64,000 nucleotides of DNA from Burkholderia ubonensis (GTDB lineage Bacteria > Pseudomonadota > Gammaproteobacteria > Burkholderiales > Burkholderiaceae): positions 2,294,001-2,358,000 of the forward strand of contig NZ_CP013420.1 in NCBI RefSeq assembly GCF_001718695.1. Reading direction: 5' to 3'. Shown one piece after another: positions 38,821-49,394 of the stretch. The notes below the pieces were generated by a model. It worked only from the letters and a program-made list of their open reading frames with translations, searched no databases and had not been told where the DNA came from. Each line of letters begins with the position of its first letter. Within the stretch, counting starts at the first letter, position 1. The translations under genes and the position numbers were made by a program.

Positions 38821-39040
38821 AATCCCTGTGTGTACATAAGCTCCCTCCATCGTCCGGCCCGATATTCACAACGCCCACTTTCCACCGGCGCACGCGTCCG
38901 CACAAGCCGGCCGTCCGGCCAGTCGAAAGCGGCGCGAACGCCCGGCCGTGCTCCGGTGAACGCCCCTCGTTCCGCCCCTTTTCACCGGGCGGGCAACCGG
39001 CGTAAGCTGTACGTCCCGCTACCCAGGGAGACGGCATCTC

Positions 39041-40744
39041 ATGTCGCATTCCGAGGATCTCGAGCCGCGCGGCGTCAACGGCGCGCGCCTGCTTGTCGAT
39101 GCGTTGCTCGCCAATCACGTCGAACGCGTGTTCTGCGTGCCGGGCGAGAGCTTTCTGGCCGTGCTCGATGCGCTCGCGGACCACACCGCGCGCCTCCAGA
39201 CGGTCGTCTGCCGCCACGAGGCGGCCGCCGCGAACATGGCGGAGGCGGTCGGCAAGCTGACCGGCCGCCCCGGCGTCGCGTTCGTCACGCGCGGGCCCGG
39301 CGCGACGCACGCGTCGATCGGCGTGCACACCGCGTTCCAGGATTCGACGCCGATGATCCTGTTCATCGGCCAGTGCGCGCGCGAACACCTCGACCGCGAG
39401 GCGTTCCAGGAAATCGACTACCGCCGCATGTTCGGCCAGATGGCGAAATGGGTCGCGCAGATCGACGACCCGCGCCGCATCCCTGAATACCTGAGCCACG
39501 CGTTCCACGTCGCGATGTCGGGCCGGCCGGGCCCGGTCGTGCTCGCGCTGCCGGAGGACGTGCTGTCCGAGCCGTGCGCGGCGCAGCCGGCCGCGCCGCC
39601 CGCGAGGCGCGTCGCGGCCGCGCCGTCCGCCGCGCAGATGGACGAGCTGCGCGAGCGGCTCGCGCGCGCCGAGCGGCCGATGGTCGTCGTCGGCGGCAGC
39701 GGCTGGACGACCGACGCGTGCGCGAACCTGCGCACCTTCGTCGAGCGCTGGCAGTTGCCGGTCGCGTGCGCGTTCCGCTACCAGGACACCTTCGACAACG
39801 CGCATCCGAACTACGCGGGCGACGTCGGGCTCGGCATCAATCCCGCGCTCGCGCGGCGCATCCGCGACGCGGACCTGCTGTTCGCGCTCGGGCCGCGCCT
39901 CGGCGAAGCGACGACCGGCGGCTACACGCTGCTCGACATCCCGAAGACCCGCCAGACGCTGATCCACGTCCACCAGGGCGCGGACGAGCTCGGCCGGGTC
40001 TACGCGGCCGACCTGCCGATCGTGTCCGGCATGCCGGAGATCGCCGCGCCGCTCGCCGCGCTCGACCCGCCGGCAGCGCCCGCGTGGGCCGGCAGCGCCG
40101 CCGACGCGCACCGCGCGTATCTCGACTGGCACGCGCCGCTGCCGATGCCGGGCGACGTCCAGCTCGGCGACGTGATGGTGCAGCTGCGCGAGCGTCTGCC
40201 GCACGACGCGATCCTGACCAACGGCGCGGGCAACTACGCGATCTGGCTGCACCGGCACTTCGCGTACCGCCATTTCCGCTCGCAGATCGCGCCGACCAGC
40301 GGCGCGATGGGCTACGGCGTGCCCGCCGCGCTCGCCGCGAAGTCGCTGTATCCGGAGCGGCCGGTCGTCGCGCTCGCGGGCGACGGCTGCTTCATGATGG
40401 CCGGCAACGAGCTGGCGACCGCGATGCAGTACGGGCTGAAAATCGTCGTGATCGTCGTCAACAACGGTCATTTCGGCACGATCCGCATGCATCAGGAGCG
40501 CAACTACCCGGGGCGCGTGCACGGCACCGGGCTCACGAACCCGGACTTCGCCGCGTATGCGCGCGCGTTCGGCGCGCACGGCGAGACGGTCGAGCGCACC
40601 GCCGACTTCGCGCCCGCGCTCGAGCGCGCACTCACCTGCGGCCTGCCCGCGCTGATCGAGATCCGCGTGCCGCAGGAAGCCTGCACGCCGGCGGCGACGC
40701 TCGAGCAGATCCGCGAACAGGGGCGCCGCGCGCGCGGCGCATGA
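39041..40744 (+). CDS. acetolactate-synthase-like thiamine diphosphate enzyme
   Basis: This 567-residue ThDP enzyme has the large-subunit architecture of acetolactate synthase and glyoxylate carboligase. The N-terminal Pyr domain has the catalytic Glu in VVCRHEAAAANMAEA, and GPGATHASIGV. A central domain follows. The C-terminal PP domain has GDGCFMMAGNELATAMQYGLKIVVIVVNN, the GDG...N metal site. No regulatory subunit or other branched-chain genes are nearby, so biosynthetic IlvB is unlikely. A catabolic decarboxylase or carboligase is more probable. Substrate unknown. The stop overlaps the next gene's ATG by four bases. Confidence 0.8.
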   Translation: MSHSEDLEPRGVNGARLLVDALLANHVERVFCVPGESFLAVLDALADHTARLQTVVCRHEAAAANMAEAVGKLTGRPGVAFVTRGPGATHASIGVHTAFQDSTPMILFIGQCAREHLDREAFQEIDYRRMFGQMAKWVAQIDDPRRIPEYLSHAFHVAMSGRPGPVVLALPEDVLSEPCAAQPAAPPARRVAAAPSAAQMDELRERLARAERPMVVVGGSGWTTDACANLRTFVERWQLPVACAFRYQDTFDNAHPNYAGDVGLGINPALARRIRDADLLFALGPRLGEATTGGYTLLDIPKTRQTLIHVHQGADELGRVYAADLPIVSGMPEIAAPLAALDPPAAPAWAGSAADAHRAYLDWHAPLPMPGDVQLGDVMVQLRERLPHDAILTNGAGNYAIWLHRHFAYRHFRSQIAPTSGAMGYGVPAALAAKSLYPERPVVALAGDGCFMMAGNELATAMQYGLKIVVIVVNNGHFGTIRMHQERNYPGRVHGTGLTNPDFAAYARAFGAHGETVERTADFAPALERALTCGLPALIEIRVPQEACTPAATLEQIREQGRRARGA

Positions 40745-41866
40745 CCGCGACACCGCTGGCGGCGGGCGTGGGCGTCGGCGCCGCACTGTCGCGCGACGCT
40801 GCGCTCGCCTACCCCGGCACGCTGCTCGCGCGCGACGGCACGCTGGTCGCACCGTACGATCTCGAGCACGGCAGCGAATGGGCGGCCGAGTACGTGCCGG
40901 CCGCACCTGCGCTGGGCCTGCTGCATGCGGCCCAGCGGCCGTTCCGGCTCGACTACGGCGGCGCGTACGGCCGACGTGCACGTGATCAACGGGATGGGCG
41001 TCAAGCTCGGCGATTCGGTGATCGGCCTGACCGCGCTCGCCGCGCTGCGCGAAGCGCACCCCGGGCTGCGCTTCACGCTCTACCGCCCTGCCCGCGCGCC
41101 GCGCTACGTCGAGACGCTGTATGCGCTCGCGGCCGACGTCGTCGCGCCGTCGCGCGCGCTGCCGTGGCCGGCCGACGCGCTGCCGGCCGCCACGCACTGC
41201 ATCGATCTCGGCAATCACCTGTACTGGCCGGATTTCGCGCGGCTGCCGATGATCGACTTCTTTCTCGCCGCGCTCGGCGCGGACCCGGCGGCGCTGCCCG
41301 CGTCGGCCAAGCGCAACCGCTGGCTCGCACGCGTGCCGCTCCCCGCGCTGCCCGATGCGTGGCGGCGGCCGTACGCGCTGTTCTGCCCGAGCGCGAGCAC
41401 CGCGGTGCGCAGCGTGCCGCCGGCGTTGCGGGCCGCCTTCGTCGACCGGCTCGCGCGGCGCTACCGGCTGCCCGTGGTCGGGTTCGGGCCGGTCGCGCAT
41501 CCCGCCTATGTCGACGTGAGCCGCGACGCGGCCGACACCGCGCACTTCATCGCGTGGATCGCCGGTGCGAGCATGCTGCTCGCGCCCGACACGGCCGCAC
41601 TGCATATCGCGGACGGCTTCGACGTGCCGACGCTCGCGTGCTTCACGACGATCGCGCCGGCGCTGCGCGTGCGCGACTATCCGCATTGCATGCCGGTGGC
41701 GGTGAACGTGCCGGCCGAATTGCACGGACTGCACCGCAGCGAGCGGCCGGACGATCTTGCGGCGGTCGAGGCCGCCTACCGGGCGATCGACTGGACGGCG
41801 CTGTCTTGGCCAAGTGCGCGGGACGTGGTGGTCACGGGTGCGGCTGGGAGTACGGCGGGGAGTTAG
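40741..41866 (+). pseudogene. GT9 (heptosyltransferase-like) glycosyltransferase, frameshifted
   Basis: The ATG at 40741 overlaps the stop of the ThDP enzyme (ATGA). About 77 residues (MTATPLAAGVGVGAALSRDA to FRLDYGGAYG) are followed by a frame change at 40968-40972. The rest then reads ADVHVINGMGVKLGDSVIGLTAL, ALFCPSASTAVRSVP and SMLLAPDTAALHIADGFDVPTLACF, the GT9 acceptor and ADP-sugar blocks. The 1126-base span has one base too many, fitting one extra G in ACGGCC. The C-terminus runs to the edge of the 12-bp minisatellite. Restored length is 374 residues. The pairing with a ThDP enzyme is odd. Confidence 0.75.
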
Positions 41867-41868
41867 GG

Positions 41869-42125
41869 TCGAAGTGCGGCTGGAAGTGCGGCTGGAAGTG
41901 CGGCTGGAAGTGCGGCTGGAAGTGCGGCTGGAAGTGCGGCTGGAAGTGCGGCTGGAAGTGCGGCTGGAAGTGCGGCTGGAAGTGCGGCTGGAAGTGCGGC
42001 TGGAAGTGCGGCTGGAAGTGCGGCTGGAAGTGCGGCTGGAAGTGCGGCTGGAAGTGCGGCTGGAAGTGCGGCTGGAAGTGCGGCTGGAAGTGCGGCTGGA
42101 AGTGCGGCTGGAAGTACGGCTGGAA
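41869..42125. repeat. 12-bp minisatellite, 21 units
   Basis: The unit TGGAAGTGCGGC is repeated head to tail. The first unit (41869-41880) has one change, then 20 units fill 41881-42120, the last with GTAC for GTGC. The array fills most of the 340-base gap between the GT9 and AraC genes. All frames stay open on both strands (KCGW, LEVR or FQPH repeats), but none has a start signal or a plausible domain. Confidence 0.95.
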
Positions 42126-42206
42126 CGACCGCCGCAGAGCGCGCACGCTACGAGCGCGGCGGTCACGCCGACGCCCACGCGCGCCGCCGCATCCTGCGTC
42201 GCCCGG

Positions 42207-43238
42207 TCAGCCGGCCGTCACCATTGCGGCACGGTCGCGCAGCGTCTCCGACGGCCGCTTGCCGAACATCCGCCGGTAATCGGTCGCGAACTGGCTCAGG
42301 TGCCAGAAGCCCCACGCCTCGGCGACGTCCTGCACGGACCCCACCGCGCGGCCGCACAGGTCGCGCCGCGCGCCGTTCAGCCGCAGCGTGCGCAGATAGG
42401 TCGCGGGCGCCATCCCGAGCACGTCCTGGAAGCAGTACTGCAGCGTGCGGCGGCTCACGTGCAGCTGTTCGCACAGCTCGGGCACGCCGACCGGGCGCGA
42501 GCGGTGCGCGAGCACGTAGTCGCGCGCCTGCTCGACGATCCGGCGCCGCCTCGACAGCGCCGTGCCGGCCGCGCCGTCGGCGGGCAGCGCGCACACGTCG
42601 AACAGCGCCGCGAGCACCTCGGCCTGCAGGTCGTTGCGCAGCGGGTCCGACAGCGGCGCGGCGGCGGCCGCGTCGTCGAGCCGTGCGCCGAGCAGCGCGC
42701 ACAGGCGCGTGAGCCGCGCCTCGCCGACCTGCATCACGCTCTGCGCGGGCAGCCGGTCGTCGAGCCCGCAGCGCTCGACCTGCTCCGCATAGCGGCGCAG
42801 CACGTCGCCGCGCACGACGACGCCGTAGATCGAGAACTGCGCGGGCGTCAGCAATTCGAATTCGACGTTGCCGGGCCGGAACGCGAGCGCGCCGGCCTCG
42901 ATCCGGTGCGCGTCGACGCGCGCCGCGCCGTCGCGCACGAGCGGGATGCCGAACCAGTACGCATCGCCGCGCACCTCGCACGCCTGGCGCAGCATGTGGC
43001 TCGTCGATTCGCGGAACAGCTTCATCGTGTCGAGCGGCAGCTCGGTCAGCGTGCCGACGAAGCGGCCCGCCGCGAGCTGGTCGTAGGTCTGCCGCCAGCC
43101 GATCAGGTTGCGCGCCTGCTCGTCGGCATCGTGCGCGACGCTGACGACGGCCTGCCCGGCCGGCACGTCGCCGCCTTGCGCGCTGCGTTGCGTGTCCTCG
43201 GCCGTCGGCTCGGCGGCACGCTCCACTCGTTCACTCAT
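42207..43238 (-). CDS. AraC-family transcriptional regulator
   Basis: This 343-residue protein has an N-terminal sensing domain (WFGIPLVRDGAARVDAHRIEAGALAF) and a C-terminal double helix-turn-helix (VGVPELCEQLHVSRRTLQYCFQDVLGM, then QDVAEAWGFWHLSQFATDYRRMFGKRPSETL). Size and C-terminal pattern resemble EutR-type regulators. It lies beside an aldehyde dehydrogenase and 5 kb from eutBC, so control of the ethanolamine or aldehyde genes is a fair inference, not shown. The final residues differ from canonical AraC by the FWHLSQF variant typical of this subgroup. Confidence 0.85.
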   Translation of the reverse strand: MSERVERAAEPTAEDTQRSAQGGDVPAGQAVVSVAHDADEQARNLIGWRQTYDQLAAGRFVGTLTELPLDTMKLFRESTSHMLRQACEVRGDAYWFGIPLVRDGAARVDAHRIEAGALAFRPGNVEFELLTPAQFSIYGVVVRGDVLRRYAEQVERCGLDDRLPAQSVMQVGEARLTRLCALLGARLDDAAAAAPLSDPLRNDLQAEVLAALFDVCALPADGAAGTALSRRRRIVEQARDYVLAHRSRPVGVPELCEQLHVSRRTLQYCFQDVLGMAPATYLRTLRLNGARRDLCGRAVGSVQDVAEAWGFWHLSQFATDYRRMFGKRPSETLRDRAAMVTAG

Positions 43239-43319
43239 CGTGTTTCTCCTTCAACCGCCCGGAACCGCGCATGACACGCAAGTCCCGTGCCGAATCGCTT
43301 GCGATCCGGCGCGAGCCCG

Positions 43320-43559
43320 TCATTCAACGACGGCGCGCCCGGACGCGCAATTCGGGCTGACCGCGATGCCGCCCGGCGCGCACCCGGCTGGTGCAGCCGC
43401 GCGAGCGCCGCACCCGGCGCCGACGAACATGAACGGTTGCGTCTCGATGAAATGCCGCACGCCGATGCTCGGCCGCGTCGGGACGACGTCGCGCATGCGC
43501 CCGGCCTCGTCGACGACGCCGAAGCGGCGAAGCGCGTCGAGCTCGCCGTCGTGAAACAC
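43320..43559 (-). pseudogene. fragment of a PPOX/pyridoxamine-phosphate-oxidase-like protein
   Basis: The 79 codons start MFHDGELDALRRFGVVDEAGRMRDVVPTR and include HFIETQPFMFVGAG. This resembles the N-terminus of PPOX-class flavoproteins (FH-GE-x-x-Q-R-x-G ... QPF-x-x-VG), then drifts into low-complexity Ala/Gly sequence with no flavin domain. It lies in a 414-base gap between AraC and the aldehyde dehydrogenase; the rest of that gap holds nothing recognised. Probably a decayed remnant. Confidence 0.45.
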
Positions 43560-43652
43560 CGGATGCCGGGCAATCGGCCGAACCGGTTCCGCCGTGTCGG
43601 CTCCTCGCGGGACGCGCCGGCGCGGGCTGACGCGCGCCGGCGCAAGCGGCGA

Positions 43653-45179
<1,527 letters not shown>

Positions 45180-45245
45180 CAGATGTCTCCTGTTCATCTT
45201 GCTTGTGTGAATGCAGCGCCGGTTGGATCGCGCTGCACGGATTAC

Positions 45246-45260
45246 GCAACATGCGTGCCA
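45246..45260 (-). promoter_or_regulatory. sigma-54 promoter of the aldehyde dehydrogenase gene
   Basis: The minus strand reads TGGCACGCATGTTGC. This matches the -24/-12 consensus TGGCACG-N4-TTGC exactly, with GG and GC ten bases apart. Transcription would start near 45235, leaving a leader of about 56 bases. Confidence 0.82.
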
Positions 45261-45284
45261 AAGCGGGCCGACAAGCAAACCGGA

Positions 45285-45330
45285 GCGATGCGTGCGGCCG
45301 TCCGCCGCGCGCAGTCGCTGCACGCATCGC
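45285..45330. promoter_or_regulatory. 11-bp inverted repeat, candidate activator site
   Basis: GCGATGCGTGC (45285-45295) and GCACGCATCGC (45320-45330) are exact inverted copies between two opposed sigma-54-type promoters. It could bind an enhancer-binding protein. A structural hairpin is the alternative. Confidence 0.4.
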
Positions 45331-45436
45331 GCAAGTGTGTCGATTCTGAACAATGCGATGGCACAGCCGCGGCGCGGGTGTTCGGATTTTCCACAGCGCA
45401 GCCGCGCCGCCGCATCGGTGTGTGACAGTCGGCGCG

Positions 45437-45451
45437 TGGCATGTGGCTTGC
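45437..45451 (+). promoter_or_regulatory. sigma-54-like promoter of the PPOX gene
   Basis: TGGCATGTGGCTTGC keeps the invariant GG and GC at the right spacing and matches all but one consensus base (T for C). It lies 43 bases before the ATG at 45495. Confidence 0.55.
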
Positions 45452-45494
45452 GTACGGCTCGGTGTTTCGTACGCCCAGACGCGACCACCGAACC

Positions 45495-45923
45495 ATGACC
45501 GATGCGGCCCCTCTCAGCGACGATGCCGTCGCCTTCATCCAGGAACAGGCGTTCCTGATCGTCGCGACCGCGAACGCGGCCGGCGACGCCGATTGCTCGT
45601 ATCGCGGCCGTCAGCCGCGCGCCGACGGCTCGTTCGCGCCGCTGGTCCATGTGGCCGATCGCAGGACGCTGGTGCTGCCCGACTTCGCGGGCAACAACCT
45701 GTTCAACACGATCGGCAACCTGCTCGTGAACCCGTCGATCGCGTTGCTGTTCGTCGATTTCGTGCGGCAGACGACGTGGCTCGTGCAGGGGCGCGCGACC
45801 GTCGACGAAGATGCCGGAAGCCACGCGCAGCTGTGGCCCGATGCGCGGCGCTACGTGGTCGTCGCGGTGGAGCGCGCGCAGGCACGCGCGGATGCGCGGC
45901 TGCCACCGCTGGTGCTGGCGTGA
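45495..45923 (+). CDS. PPOX-class pyridoxamine 5'-phosphate oxidase-like protein
   Basis: This 142-residue protein has the split-barrel FMN-binding pattern: [26 protein letters not shown], then [31 protein letters not shown] and [14 protein letters not shown]. It is shorter than most PPOX members (about 200 or more), lacking an N-terminal extension. That extension resembles the fragment at 43320-43559, but the two are on opposite strands 2 kb apart. The function is unknown; related proteins bind FMN, F420 or heme. It is divergent from the aldehyde dehydrogenase and possibly controlled with it by sigma-54. Confidence 0.75.
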   Translation: MTDAAPLSDDAVAFIQEQAFLIVATANAAGDADCSYRGRQPRADGSFAPLVHVADRRTLVLPDFAGNNLFNTIGNLLVNPSIALLFVDFVRQTTWLVQGRATVDEDAGSHAQLWPDARRYVVVAVERAQARADARLPPLVLA

Positions 45924-45963
45924 CGCGGCGTGGGGCGGGCGTCGTGTCTTCGGATCGGTAGGA

Positions 45964-47559
45964 CTACGCGGCGTTGCGCGCCGCACGCCGCGCCGCCGCA
46001 TCGCCACGCGCGCGGCTGCCGTCGTCGGCGCCCGTCGTCGCATCCGGCGCCGGCCGCGCGCCGAGAAACGCGAACACCACACCCGCGCACAGCACCGTCA
46101 CCACCGCGAGCGCGAGCAGCAACCGGTCGAACGCGTGCAAATAACTCGCCAACAGCGTCGCGCGATCGACGCCCGGCAACACGGCCGCCGCGCCGCCGAG
46201 GTCGCCGGTCGCGAGCCGGGCGGACGCGCGCAGCGCCGCATCGGATGCGCCGGACGCGCCGCCCGCCGGCACGCGCCGCAGATCGGCGTGCGCGAGCGTC
46301 GCGAGCACCGCGCCGGCGATCGCGAGCGCGATGCCCTCGCCGGCCACCCGCGTCGTGCTGAAGATGCCGGTCGCCATCCCCGCGCGCTCCTTCGGCACGA
46401 CGCTCACCGACAGCCCGTCCATCAGCCCCCACGGCATCCCGGCGCCGACGCCGATCGCGAGCATCGGCGCAATTGCCGCCGGCCCCGCGCCGTGGCGCAA
46501 TGCGACGCCCAGCCACACGAGCCCCGCCGCCGCGATCACGAGCCCGACGCCGGAAATCACGCCGGCCGACAGCCGGCGCGCGAGCGTCGCCGCGACGAGC
46601 GGCACGACCAGCATCGGCGCGGAGATCGCGAGCATCAGCCAGCCGGCGTCGATCTCGCTGAAGCCGTCGATGCCGATGAAGCGCAGCGGCAGCACGACGA
46701 GCAGCACGATGTAGCAGCAGCAGGTCGACACCGGCAGCACCTGCACGCCGACGAAGCGCGGAATGCGGAACAGCGACAGGTCGAGCATCGGCCGCGCGAC
46801 ACGGGTCTCGATCGCGACGAACGCCGCCGCGGAGAGCGCCGCACCGGCCAGCAGCCCGATGACGAGCGGGCTCGTCCAGCCGCGCTCCGGCGCCTCGATC
46901 ACGCCGAACGTGAGCAGCGTCAGCGCGGCGGTAAACGTGGCGGTGCCGGGCCAGTCGAGCCCCGTCGCGTGCGGGTCGCGCGACTCGCGCATGCGCGGCA
47001 GCCCGAACGCGAGCGACAGCGCGCCGGCCGCCGCGCCCGTCACGAAGATCGCGCGCCAGCCGTAGCGCTCGATCAGGCAGCCGGCCAGCACCGGGCCGAA
47101 TGCGAGGCCGACGCCGAACGTCGTGCCGAGCAGGCTGAACGCGCGCGTGCGCGCCGGGCCGTCGAACTCCTGCGCGAGCGCGGCGGTGCCGCCCGCGAGC
47201 GCCGCCGCGGCGGCCAGGCCTTGCGCTGCGCGCAGCAGGTCGAGCACGACGATCGACGGCGCGAACGCGAGCGCGACCGAGAACAACGTGAACGCGGCGA
47301 CGCCGATCGCGAACACGCGCTTGCGGCCGAACTGGTCGGCGAGCGCGCCGGCGGCCATCAGGAAGCTGCCGAACGCGAGCATGAACGCATTCGTGATCCA
47401 GTTCAGCGCGACCGGCCCGCCGTGCAGGTCGCGGCCGATCGCGGGCGTCGCGACCGCGCCGCCGGAAAAGCTCAGCGGCAGCGCGACCGCGGCCGCGCAT
47501 ACGGCGGCCAGCACGAGCGTGCGGCGGTGCGCCGACGCGGCGGAAAACGTGTGGTCCAT
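45964..47559 (-). CDS. MFS transporter, DHA2 (14-helix) drug-efflux type
   Basis: This 531-residue inner-membrane protein has about 14 hydrophobic segments and DHA2/EmrB-QacA features: [30 protein letters not shown] (motif A, G-x-L-a-D-x-x-GrKr) and [29 protein letters not shown] (motif C). Proton-driven export of a toxic compound is the expected role. Substrate unknown. The ATG at 47559 follows GAGGAGCGAGAG. It is divergent from a LysR regulator, the usual arrangement for a regulator and its target pump. The last 25 residues are a charged cytoplasmic tail. Confidence 0.88.
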   Translation of the reverse strand: MDHTFSAASAHRRTLVLAAVCAAAVALPLSFSGGAVATPAIGRDLHGGPVALNWITNAFMLAFGSFLMAAGALADQFGRKRVFAIGVAAFTLFSVALAFAPSIVVLDLLRAAQGLAAAAALAGGTAALAQEFDGPARTRAFSLLGTTFGVGLAFGPVLAGCLIERYGWRAIFVTGAAAGALSLAFGLPRMRESRDPHATGLDWPGTATFTAALTLLTFGVIEAPERGWTSPLVIGLLAGAALSAAAFVAIETRVARPMLDLSLFRIPRFVGVQVLPVSTCCCYIVLLVVLPLRFIGIDGFSEIDAGWLMLAISAPMLVVPLVAATLARRLSAGVISGVGLVIAAAGLVWLGVALRHGAGPAAIAPMLAIGVGAGMPWGLMDGLSVSVVPKERAGMATGIFSTTRVAGEGIALAIAGAVLATLAHADLRRVPAGGASGASDAALRASARLATGDLGGAAAVLPGVDRATLLASYLHAFDRLLLALAVVTVLCAGVVFAFLGARPAPDATTGADDGSRARGDAAARRAARNAA

Positions 47560-47647
47560 CTCTCGCTCCTCGAAAACCCGGCGCACCCGCGCCTTGGAAG
47601 CGACACACGATAATTCGGATTCAATCGCCGAAAAACCACGCCGAACT

Positions 47648-47700
47648 CCGGATATAGCGGACTAGAATTCCTGAATTTCGACGCCCTGGCCTCTATCCGG
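47648..47700. promoter_or_regulatory. candidate LysR binding region
   Basis: CCGGATA (47648-47654) and TATCCGG (47694-47700) are exact inverted copies flanking an AATTC-CT-GAATT dyad (47666-47677). They lie in the 148-base gap between the divergent MFS and LysR genes. Assignment to LysR is inference. Confidence 0.4.
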
Positions 47701-47707
47701 AACCTCG

Positions 47708-48592
47708 ATGAACAACCTGAACGGCATCGTCGCGTTCGTGCGCACCGCAGAAACGCTGAGCTTCGTCGCGGCCGGCCGCGCGCTCGGCATCTCGGCGTCG
47801 GCGGTCGGCAAGACGATCGCGAAGCTCGAGCAGTCGCTCGGCGTGCGCCTGTTCCACCGCACCACGCGCCGCGTCACGCTGACCGACGAGGGCCGGCACT
47901 TCTTCGAGCGCTGCCAGCGCATCCTCGAGGACTTCCGCGACGCGGAGGCGACCGTGACCGCGTCCGCGCAGCGGCCGCGCGGCAAGCTGCGCGTGAGCCT
48001 GCCCGTGATCGGCTACCGGTTCCTGCTGCCGGTGCTGCCGGAATTCCGGCGGCACTATCCGGACGTCGAGCTGGACCTCGATTTCAACGACAGGATGGTG
48101 GACGTCGTCGAAGGCGGGTTCGACGCGGTGATCAGGAGCGGGGCGCTGTCGGATTCGAGCCTGATGTCGCGGCGGCTCGGCCCGTTCGGGTTCGTGCTGT
48201 GCGCGACGCCCGCGTATCTCGCGCAGGCGGGCACGCCGCGCGTGCCGCGCGACCTGGAGGCGCACGATTGCGTGCGCTACTGCTTCCCGACCACGGGCAA
48301 GCTGCAGGACTGGGCGCTCGCGGCCGACGACGGCACGCCGCTGAAGCTGCGCACCGCGATGACCTGCAACAACATGGAGGCGCTGCGCGGCGCGGTGCTC
48401 GCGGGCCTCGGCATCGGCTACATGCCCGACTTCCTCGCGCGCGACGCGCTGGCGCACGGCGCGCTCGTCACCGTGCTCGACGACTACCGGATCGCGCCGG
48501 GGCAATTCTCGATCGTGTGGCCGTCGAGCCGGCAACTGTCGCCGAAGCTGCGCGTGTTCGTCGACTTTCTGTGCGAGCGGCTGTTCAGGTAG
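47708..48592 (+). CDS. LysR-family transcriptional regulator
   Basis: The 294-residue protein has an N-terminal winged helix-turn-helix (LNGIVAFVRTAETLSFVAAGRALGISASAVGKTIAKLEQSLGVRLFHRTTRRVTLTDEG pattern, residues 3-62). A periplasmic-binding-like effector domain runs from about residue 90. It probably controls the divergent MFS pump. It belongs to the CrgA/DmlR-like subgroup judging by RLFHRTTRRVTLT. The effector cannot be inferred. Confidence 0.9.
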   Translation: MNNLNGIVAFVRTAETLSFVAAGRALGISASAVGKTIAKLEQSLGVRLFHRTTRRVTLTDEGRHFFERCQRILEDFRDAEATVTASAQRPRGKLRVSLPVIGYRFLLPVLPEFRRHYPDVELDLDFNDRMVDVVEGGFDAVIRSGALSDSSLMSRRLGPFGFVLCATPAYLAQAGTPRVPRDLEAHDCVRYCFPTTGKLQDWALAADDGTPLKLRTAMTCNNMEALRGAVLAGLGIGYMPDFLARDALAHGALVTVLDDYRIAPGQFSIVWPSSRQLSPKLRVFVDFLCERLFR

Positions 48593-48602
48593 CGGCGCGC
48601 GG

Positions 48603-49394
48603 TCACACCGCCCCGATCCGCTCGGCCTCCGCCTGCGGCAGCAGCGCGTCGCTGTCGTCCTTCAGCCCGACGCCCGTGAGCCGGAGCCTGCGCGCCTGCG
48701 TCAGCAGGTAGTGCAGCTTGTGCGCGGCCGCGTCGTACGGCAGCCCTTCCGGCCGCACGTTCGAGATGCAGTTGCGCAGCGCGTCGTGGCAGCCGACCTT
48801 CGGCGCATAGGTGAGATAGACGCCGAGACTGTCCGGCGAACTCAGCCCCGGCCGCTCGCCGATCAGCATCGCGACGAGCGTCGCGCGCAGCAGCTCGCCG
48901 ATCTCGTCGCCGAGCGCGACGCGCGCCTGCCGCGCGACCACCACCGGGCCGATCCGCCAGCCGTCCGCATCGAGCCGCGGCCGCACCGCCTCCAGCAGCG
49001 GCAGCGCCTGCTTCGCGGCCGCGAACGCGGACAGCCCGTCGCCGACCACGAACACCACGTCGGGCGCGTCGTCCAGCGCCGCGCCATAGCCGGCGAGCAG
49101 CCCGCGGCTGTCGTCGGACAGCTTGCGGCCGAGGTCGGGCCGGCGCAGGTAGTGCTGGCGGTCCGGCGCCGCGCTCTGCACGCCGAGCGTCGGCAGCCCG
49201 GCATCCTCGATCTCGCGCCGCAGCGTGTCGGCGTCGAGCGGCTGGTGCACCGCGTCGCGCGCCTGCGCGTGCGACAGGTTGAACGCGAGCAGCGGCGCGG
49301 TCGGCAGGCTGTTGCCCGCGCGGCCGAGCGCGATCCGCGCGTTCGTGAACGACTTCAGCTGCCCCCACGGGTTCTTTTCGACGGCGTCGCTCAT
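48603..49394 (-). CDS. eutC: ethanolamine ammonia-lyase small subunit
   Basis: This is the beta chain of the adenosylcobalamin-dependent lyase that splits ethanolamine into acetaldehyde and ammonia. The 263-residue protein shows the family segments NPWGQLKSFTNARIALGRAGNSLPT, YLRRPDLGRKLS, VVFVVGDGLSAFA, and the late cobalamin-side block LIGERPGLSSPDSLGVYLTYAPKVGCHDALRNCISNVRP. The ATG overlaps the eutB stop as ATGA, giving coupled synthesis of the two chains. Confidence 0.96.
   Translation of the reverse strand: MSDAVEKNPWGQLKSFTNARIALGRAGNSLPTAPLLAFNLSHAQARDAVHQPLDADTLRREIEDAGLPTLGVQSAAPDRQHYLRRPDLGRKLSDDSRGLLAGYGAALDDAPDVVFVVGDGLSAFAAAKQALPLLEAVRPRLDADGWRIGPVVVARQARVALGDEIGELLRATLVAMLIGERPGLSSPDSLGVYLTYAPKVGCHDALRNCISNVRPEGLPYDAAAHKLHYLLTQARRLRLTGVGLKDDSDALLPQAEAERIGAV

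Noticed and set aside
39041..40744. Biosynthetic acetolactate synthase IlvB
   Set aside because: No small regulatory subunit or ilv neighbours, and the gene is coupled to a glycosyltransferase.
41757..42279. Long open frames encoding KCGW, LEVR or FQPH repeats across the 12-bp minisatellite
   Set aside because: The unit has no stop in any frame, so open frames are automatic. No start signal or domain, and the flanks are out of frame with real genes.
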